A stretch of 64,000 nt of DNA from Avena insularis (taxonomy: Eukaryota > Streptophyta > Magnoliopsida > Poales > Poaceae): assembly GCA_023614405.1 (NCBI GenBank), contig CM042691.1, forward strand, positions 176,858,927-176,922,926, written 5' to 3'. The notes beneath the pieces are model-generated. The model saw nothing but the letters and a program-made list of their open reading frames with translations. It made no database searches and was not told where the DNA came from. The translations under genes were made by a program, and so were the position numbers. Positions 58,421-64,000 of the stretch are shown piece after piece. Each line of letters starts with the position of its first letter. Position 1 is the stretch's first letter.

Positions 58421-60548
58421 TGGGTAAACCGTGGGCTGGCACCACCGCAGGCTGAAGCGTAAGGCAGACGACGAAGGTGACGCGGCTGGCCATGGCGACT
58501 GCCACCGCGAGGATTGGGGATGGCCGAACCTCAGCCCTGCGAACACGTACAGGGTCGCCAAGGAGTTGGACATCTTCACCGCCGGTTGCCTCAGTCGCTG
58601 CATCCCTGGTTTCCGCCTGCCGATCCGGGCAATGGAAGAACAACCGTTCGGCACGCCAGACCTTCTTTACCCCGATACCAGCATATGGCGAAACGACCAC
58701 GACGGATAGGTAAGTTCCAATATCTTGCTAGTGGACTCAGTCATACCGTTGATTCATGTGTGCTGAACTTTCATCGGAATCCTATGTTCCTTCCGTCGAA
58801 CGTGTTGTGTGCACGCGCAGTTTGAACAAATTGAACCATTTAAGACTATTATGTACAGAGGAAGCTCTATTTGCACTTTATATTTTGGTATTTTCATAGT
58901 GATACGGTCTGAATTTAGATGATAACTGAGATTTCAATTTGGGTTTGCAATGGAATGCCTGTTTGGTGATATTCTATTTTCTAAAAAATAAACAAACTAG
59001 ACGATTTAAGACTGTTATGTCCCTAGTTTTTTATGATCGCCGTCAGGAGTTTGTTCGGGGGAAGCTCTGCTCCTACTTGATATATTGGGTATTTTCATAG
59101 TGACACATGCACAATTTAGACGAGAGCTGAGGAGACAGTCGTATATAATACTTTAATCTGAGCGTAGTGCTGTCAAATTGTATTTGCCATGGAATCCATA
59201 CTAGGTGATTCTACCAACCGACAACAAACTTTTGTAGAATGTTCATGCAAAACTGATGCTGCTGGATAAGTGGTCGCAATTAGTAGTGGTGAATATCAAG
59301 AAGATAGAGGATGCGGAAATGGATGATGAGAAGAACTGGGTGGGTGGGATCGGCGAGTGGCTGGTCCTTTTATCCCAGGACGGGAGTACTTGGACTCTAA
59401 AAAATGTCTACAGATCTTTGAGACTTACACCACCATCTGTAGTAGGTGCTGGCATTACTGCATTCAACAATGGGTGGCTGCCGCCAAAATCTGAATTCTC
59501 TTACAGGTTCAACATGGCAGAACTTGAGCTCTTGCAGGTACAGCTCCCACATAAGCATGTCCTCATGTGGAAGACTTGGCACTACAACCTCTTAGTGGTG
59601 TTCGACAAGGAAATCACATTCATTAGATGCCCAGATGACAATGAATGGACAGTCTTGCGCGACGACCATTTGCGGCTGGAGAAGTATGTCGACGTCGTCT
59701 TCATCTCCAGCGTGTATGACGACACACCGCAACGCATTTACGTGGTCACTGAACATATCGGCGACGTGCGTGTTTGGGAGCCGTTCACCTGGGGTGAGTC
59801 ATGGTGTCATATAGCATGTAAATTCCCTTTTAAAATTCTGCTTACTGACTGAAGGTAACACGCAGGTACACACGCAGCCCCACGCGTCATTCCAGCTCCG
59901 GTGATCGAAGATGCAGTAGTAGATGCTGATCCTGTATCATGGTGCTGGTTCCTTGCACCTCTCAGAGGCGATGTCAACCAGGGTGCTGAACTCATGTGGA
60001 TTCATATCAGGGGAGCACTAAAGAGCGTTGGTGATACAATAGAACATATAGGGACACAACTTTCTTCATACCCATCGCTGCGATGTCACGTTTTCTCGAG
60101 GTTCGCGTGTCCATCAAAAGACCCAGTAGACCAGGTCTGGAGAAGAGTCGACAATCTGAAGGAACAATCTTTGTTTCTTGGGATCAACCACCCTTTCTTC
60201 CTCAGAGCCCCTGAAGTTGGTGAACCTGTAATTTCTCAGGCAGCCCCGGCTCCCGATGATGCTGCTGGTGGTGGTGGTGGAGCTGACAAAGAACTAGCTG
60301 CTGTTGCGCCTGGTGAAGCTGACAAAATACTCGCTAATGCTGCTGTTGGTGAAGCTGACGAAATACTTGCTGATGCTGCTGCTGGTGAAGCTAACGAGAT
60401 ACCGGCTGAGGCTGCTGCTGGAGTCCAGGGAGAACATGGTGATGTTGTTGCTGAGGTGCCAACACTTCCAGTGTTGATAGCAGACTGTGTGTTTGCTATG
60501 TACTCACGCGCTTATTATGTTGACACTCCAGATCCGACATGGAGCTAA
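58421..60548 (+). CDS. F-box/DUF295 protein gene, first exon frame disturbed
   Basis: Probable SCF ubiquitin-ligase substrate adaptor with a DUF295 C-terminal domain. ATG 58421 soon meets a stop. The F-box-like segment (DWGWPNLSP...AKELDIFTA) is in another frame (58431-58706) ending in TAG right before a GTAAGT donor at 58710. Exon 2 is about 59238-59793 (GGIGEWLVLLSQDGSTWTL, then WHYNLLVVFDKEITFIRCP and RIYVVTEHIGDVRVWEPF). Intron 59794-59865 is a clean 72-nt GT-AG. Exon 3 is 59866-60548 (CHVFSRF...NLKEQSLFLG, then repeats of GEADEILADAA). Exons 2-3 are intact; exon 1 needs a frameshift, so it is either a sequencing error or a damaged N-terminus. Confidence 0.72.
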
Positions 60549-61044
60549 ATCCACGTTGGGGGGAGGGGGCCTGCCATTGTCTCATTAGTGGGGTCGTACA
60601 GTTTGATAGAGAATGAGAGACGGCCAAACATAGCACTCTAGTTCGTTCTGACGATGCCACCAGCTGCAGAGACTGGTTCGCCAGTTGGCTCGCCGGAAGT
60701 TCTAGCGGTGTATGACTGCTTTGCTTATTTGTGTAAGAACAAGTTTAGACTATGTGTGTAAGACTAAGTTATGCCTAACTGCGTAATATTCAGTGAAGCC
60801 TAGCTTTTCTTTCCCTGCCCACAACAGCCGAATTGCAGCATAGAACATACAAGGGTCATGTGTATACCCGACATTTTGCTCAGGATAACAACCACTTCAA
60901 GTTAATTGCAGTTTTAAGTTGGCAATACTGCAGACAATGTTATTGTTATGAATGTGTATGTATTTAGGCGCATCACTAGAATGTGCCACCTATTGATGAT
61001 TGATGACATGGATCTAGCTTCTCTTCGTGTATTTTCATTCAATT
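60549..61044 (+). other. 3' flank of the F-box/DUF295 gene
   Basis: About 500 bases with no supported gene. A short in-frame peptide (ATG 60655) exists but has no recognised domain. Likely 3' UTR and beyond. Confidence 0.45.
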
Positions 61045-61181
61045 GCTCATGTATCATAATTACAACATGTACATAGAAAAAAGCGAAATTGAAAGAGGTA
61101 CAACACATGATATTTTTGAAACATAGAGCATCCATTGTATTACAGGCACACCATACAACTTGCACTTGCATATAATTCATG
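61045..61181 (-). repeat. Orphan copy of the DUF295 pseudogene 3' region
   Basis: Nearly identical to 63077-63213, which lies just downstream (minus strand) of the DUF295 pseudogene stop. The coding part that should follow is missing beyond 61181. Confidence 0.8.
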
Positions 61182-61309
61182 GGATTTCTATTTTCGTGCC
61201 CTTGGTTTGTTATTTGTACTCACTTTTCCCCAGCCTCTTAGTTTTTCCTCACTTTTGTCTAGCTCCTATTATGGAACTCTCACATTGGTTTGAAACTCGC
61301 TCTCCGTCG

Positions 61310-61470
61310 GATCCCGTTAGTGGACCCTCGCCGTTACGTGATGACAAGTGGGTACGCATCCAGGTAGGTCCCGTAGTGGACCCTCGCCGTTACATGCTGA
61401 CAAGTAGGACCCACCCCCGTTACGTGATGACAAGTGGGGCCACGTTCGGTCGGGTCCCGTAGTAGGACCC
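61310..61470. repeat. Short GC-rich tandem repeat
   Basis: CGTTACGTGATGACAAGTGG recurs at about 61333, 61390 (with changes) and 61418. GGTCCCGTAGT and GGACCCTCGC blocks lie between. Overlapping open frames are by-products. Confidence 0.7.
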
Positions 61471-61906
61471 CCCCATGTTGTGGGGCTGGCTTGTTGGGAA
61501 CGTGTTTTGGGGGATGTGGTGTGGGACCATGAGGGGCGCATATGGCAGTTACATGCGCCCTGTCGCCTAAATTGGAAGAATTCTTTTTTGTTATTTTTAT
61601 GATTGGCCTTTTTAAGAGCACCTTTTACCCTTTATGTCGCTAGTAGTTGTTATTATTGCCCAAAAAGGCAGAGTATCTAGAGTAGCTTCTCTCTTCATTC
61701 ATGGTTCCTTTTGGCCCTCGTATTTTTCCAATCTGGCAGCAAATCTAACCACCACATTAAATATGTAGATAAACAGAGCAGATGTAGATAAAGCAGCTAA
61801 TAAAGGATTATATAGTATGATACTTAAACCAAGTTCGACAATTAGACTGCTCAGCAGCAGCAGCTTATACAAGATCAACACAGACAACAAAACAAAAGAA
61901 GCTGCT
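61471..61906. other. 3' flank of the second zf-XS gene
   Basis: About 430 bases, mostly AT-rich, no supported gene. Probably 3' UTR of the minus-strand gene ending at 61907. Confidence 0.45.
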
Positions 61907-62838
61907 TTACAGCAGCATCAGCATTAGCACAAGATCGTGGCCCCTCCTGGCCTCCGCTAGGAGGGCCTCCGCCTCCTCCCTCTGACGCTTCCTCCGCTTC
62001 CTGCTGCCTAGTCCCTTGACCTTGGGCGCCTTGGGCTTGATTGGGGGCATGCGACCCTCCTCGATGGCCACCTTATGGAGGTTGCGGAGGTGAAAACCAA
62101 GTGCCTTGTTCTGGGCTCTGAAGGCATTGATGTTCTTTGATGGGCCACATGTCTTCATGTCCTCGGCATGCATCACGAGGGAGTTGAAGTCAGTGGTGAG
62201 GCTCCTGGTGCAGAAGGGGCACCTGTAGACGTCACCGGCGAAGAAGCCATTGAACTGGCCGGACTTCAGCTTCCTTAGCACCTGATGAGTCTTGGTGTCC
62301 ATGGACTCGTCGTTGCTACAAACGTCGATGCTATCCACCTATTACAAAAAACCGTAGCGTGCAATAAGGACATGATTTAGATACCGAGATCATCAGGATT
62401 GGTTACTTGCATAAATTAACCGATTGAGATCCCCTGATTATTCCCCAATACCAAAATCTCAAACCAAATCGAATACTGATCCCAACTACAGATCGGTGCT
62501 AGTACTAATACCAACTATAGATCGATGCTAGTACCTCCGACCATGGGTCGGCTAAGCTGGTGCGGGGGTCCCAGCCGTGTGGGATCTGCTGGAGAACGGC
62601 GGGGGCCTATACGGGGACGGGGGCCTCCTCGCCGGAGGCTATGGCGGAAGCGGGGACAGGGGTCTGGACGGGGATGGCGGCTGCCTTCAATGCCTTGACG
62701 GGGGCCTGTACAGGGACGGGGGCTTCCTCGTCGGCGGCCTAGGAGGCGATGATGGTGGCCGACGAGGAGGCCCCTATCGCCGGTGTGGTTGGGGTTTTCT
62801 TTGGGGTTTGTAGAAGGTGATGGGACAGTGGAGATGGT
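61907..62838 (-). pseudogene. Second zf-XS zinc-finger gene, two nonsense codons and no clear ATG
   Basis: Exon 2 (61907-62338, starting right after a TAATAG acceptor) codes 143 residues. It has a CPFC finger (YRCPFCTRS, then LVMHAED and a His in the GFHLRNL helix), a Lys/Arg-rich tail (GLGSRKRRKRQREE) and TAA/TAG stop at its end. Exon 1 is upstream on the minus strand up to about 62838, with a donor at 62537 (GGAG|GTACTAG). It is Pro/Ala/Val-rich with EEAPVPVQAPV-type repeats and carries two in-frame TAG codons. The likely start position reads ACG. The finger resembles the gene at 49218. Either exon 1 is decayed or the true start is downstream. Confidence 0.65.
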
Positions 62839-63076
62839 TGCGTGAATGAGTGAGAGAGTGAGTGATGAGTGAGAGTGAGGAGGCCTCTATAAAGGTGAAG
62901 GGAGGAGATGTTTTGTTGCACCACCGTGCACCGCATAACTGCGTGCGCTACTGCACCGTGCACGTCCACATGTGTCCGCTACCGCCCCATGCACCGCGAC
63001 ACACGTACCGTGCGTCACGTTTTCCCCCTCGTCACTTAGTTGTGCTTAGTTATACCCTCGAGTGTAGCATTAAATG
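62839..63076. other. Upstream region of the second zf-XS gene
   Basis: About 240 bases containing GA/GT-rich short repeats (gagtgag, 62843-62880) and 'gcaccgcgac/gcaccgtgca' variants near 62920-63010. A TATAAAG on the minus strand near 62886-62892 could serve as TATA box. Confidence 0.4.
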
Positions 63077-63213
63077 GCTCATGTATCAGAATTACTACAT
63101 GTACATAGAAACACAGCGAAATTGAAAGAGGTACAACACATGATCTTTTTGAAACATAGAGCATCCATTGTATTACAGGCACACCATACAACTTGCACTT
63201 GCATATAATTCAT
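63077..63213 (-). repeat. 3' region of the DUF295 pseudogene (duplicated at 61045-61181)
   Basis: 137 bases almost identical to the orphan copy, in the same orientation. Confidence 0.8.
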
Positions 63214-63256
63214 AGATAGGGAATACAACAGGACCAGACTAACATGATCCATCAAT

Positions 63257-63982
63257 CTAATCTGACGGGTAGCCATCATAGTAATCATAGTGGGTGGTAC
63301 CACATTCTCCATAAGGCGGCACCATCTGCTGTTCAGAATGCTCGATGATTCTACAATACTCCTCCAGGAATCGATCGAGTTCTAAAGCACGGTCATTGAT
63401 CCATAATCGTCCTACTCCATACCCATGGTCAACCCTTGGCTCCTCTTCCCATGCAAGAGCCTCAAAGTTGTAAGATCTAATCTGGGATAGGTCCGGATAG
63501 TAGATGTTATCGGCCTGCACCATGGGTACCCTGGCACTGTCGACGTAGATGCACCAATTGTCAGCAAAGAAGAGAGCACGGCTGCCGATGCTTCTGACCG
63601 GCTGAAGGACATGGTTCTTTGTATCAAGCCGGTAAAGAACGGGATTGCCGCCGTAGACCGGTCCACTCACAGCGAACATCAACTCCCCGTCGGACTCGAC
63701 GAGGTAAAAACGATTCTTCGGGTACCGGCAACCCGGAACAGGTCCTTCAACGGTGTCATGCATCTTCAGGGTCCATGCGGAGCACTGCATCTGGACATCT
63801 CCATGAGCAGCACTAGGCATAGTCGAGAGGACATACCAGTATCTGTCTGCGACGAAAACATCATCGGCGTAAGAAGTCTTGCTTCAGAGTTCCGCGAAGT
63901 CATTCGACATGTACCGCCCTTCACCAAAGACCGGGCGACTGCCTTCCTACCTGCCCTCATCCGCCCACCGAATGATGGTGTT
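63257..63982 (-). pseudogene. DUF295 domain, C-terminal part, two in-frame stops, runs toward right edge
   Basis: The frame is coherent from 63982 to TAG 63257-63259 with TAG at 63947-63949 and TGA at 63884-63886. DUF295 landmarks: RWADEG and SYADDVFVADRYWYV early, FYLVESDGELMFAV, a VLYRLDTKNHVLQPVRSIGSRALFFADN core, and a DNIYYPD segment. A family-typical F-box would lie beyond the window. It is a relative of the gene at 58421-60548 in the opposite orientation. The ATG at 63820 opens a stop-free 187-codon frame, but it lies mid-domain, so the start is not considered real. Confidence 0.75.
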
Positions 63983-64000
63983 CTAAAGATTTGATGTAAA

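Noticed and set aside
1..64000. tRNA, rRNA or CRISPR features
   Set aside because: Only tRNA-complementary primer sites of retrotransposons were found; the direct repeats are satellite or LTR, not spacer-repeat arrays.

Overview
The window is nuclear DNA from a grass, most likely a large-genome pooid such as a wheat, barley or oat relative. The evidence is the retrotransposon families present (Maximus/SIRE-like and Angela/BARE-like Copia, a Tat/Grande-like Gypsy with an antisense gene), Stowaway MITEs, GT-AG introns and grass-expanded gene families (F-box/DUF295, B3, zf-XS). No bacterial or organellar features were seen. The species cannot be fixed from sequence alone.

Left part (1-48,222) is a nested retrotransposon stack built into a satellite. 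The oldest layer is a tandem array of a ~662-bp monomer: ten copies at 17,386-24,008, a 36-bp fragment at 9,135-9,170 and a partial copy at 47,832-48,222. Three LTR elements interrupt it. (1) A Maximus/SIRE-like Copia element (1-9,134, 5' end outside the window) keeps a nearly complete gag but has no recognisable pol. (2) An old Angela/BARE-like Copia element lies on the minus strand (9,171-17,385) with a heavily decayed pol. (3) A Tat/Grande-like Gypsy element lies on the minus strand (24,009-47,831). It has gag, protease, RT, RNase H and integrase on the minus strand and a separate intron-containing antisense gene on the plus strand. This Gypsy element is itself split inside RNase H by a fourth element, a large LTR derivative (30,931-41,561) with ~4.4-kb LTRs, a 1.9-kb interior coding only a zinc-knuckle protein, and a perfect 5-bp target duplication.

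Right part (48,223-64,000) is a low-copy gene cluster: a zf-XS zinc-finger gene, a DEDDy 3'-5' exonuclease-like gene, a B3-domain gene, an unrecognised small gene with a nonsense codon, a second exonuclease-like copy with frameshifts and a changed catalytic residue, an F-box/DUF295 gene, a second zf-XS gene with nonsense codons, and the 3' half of a DUF295 pseudogene running off the right edge. Several of these unrelated genes share one upstream sequence module in the same orientation, suggesting a common promoter or regional duplication history. Many reading-frame breaks fall in mononucleotide runs, so some may be sequencing errors rather than real decay.

Nothing here forms an operon-like system. 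The most interesting items are the dimeric higher-order satellite with three independent insertions in the same 36 bp of the monomer, the antisense spliced gene and duplicated gag domain of the Gypsy element, the two gag-only parasite elements, and the cluster of zf-XS and WEX-like exonuclease genes, two families linked to RNA silencing in plants.
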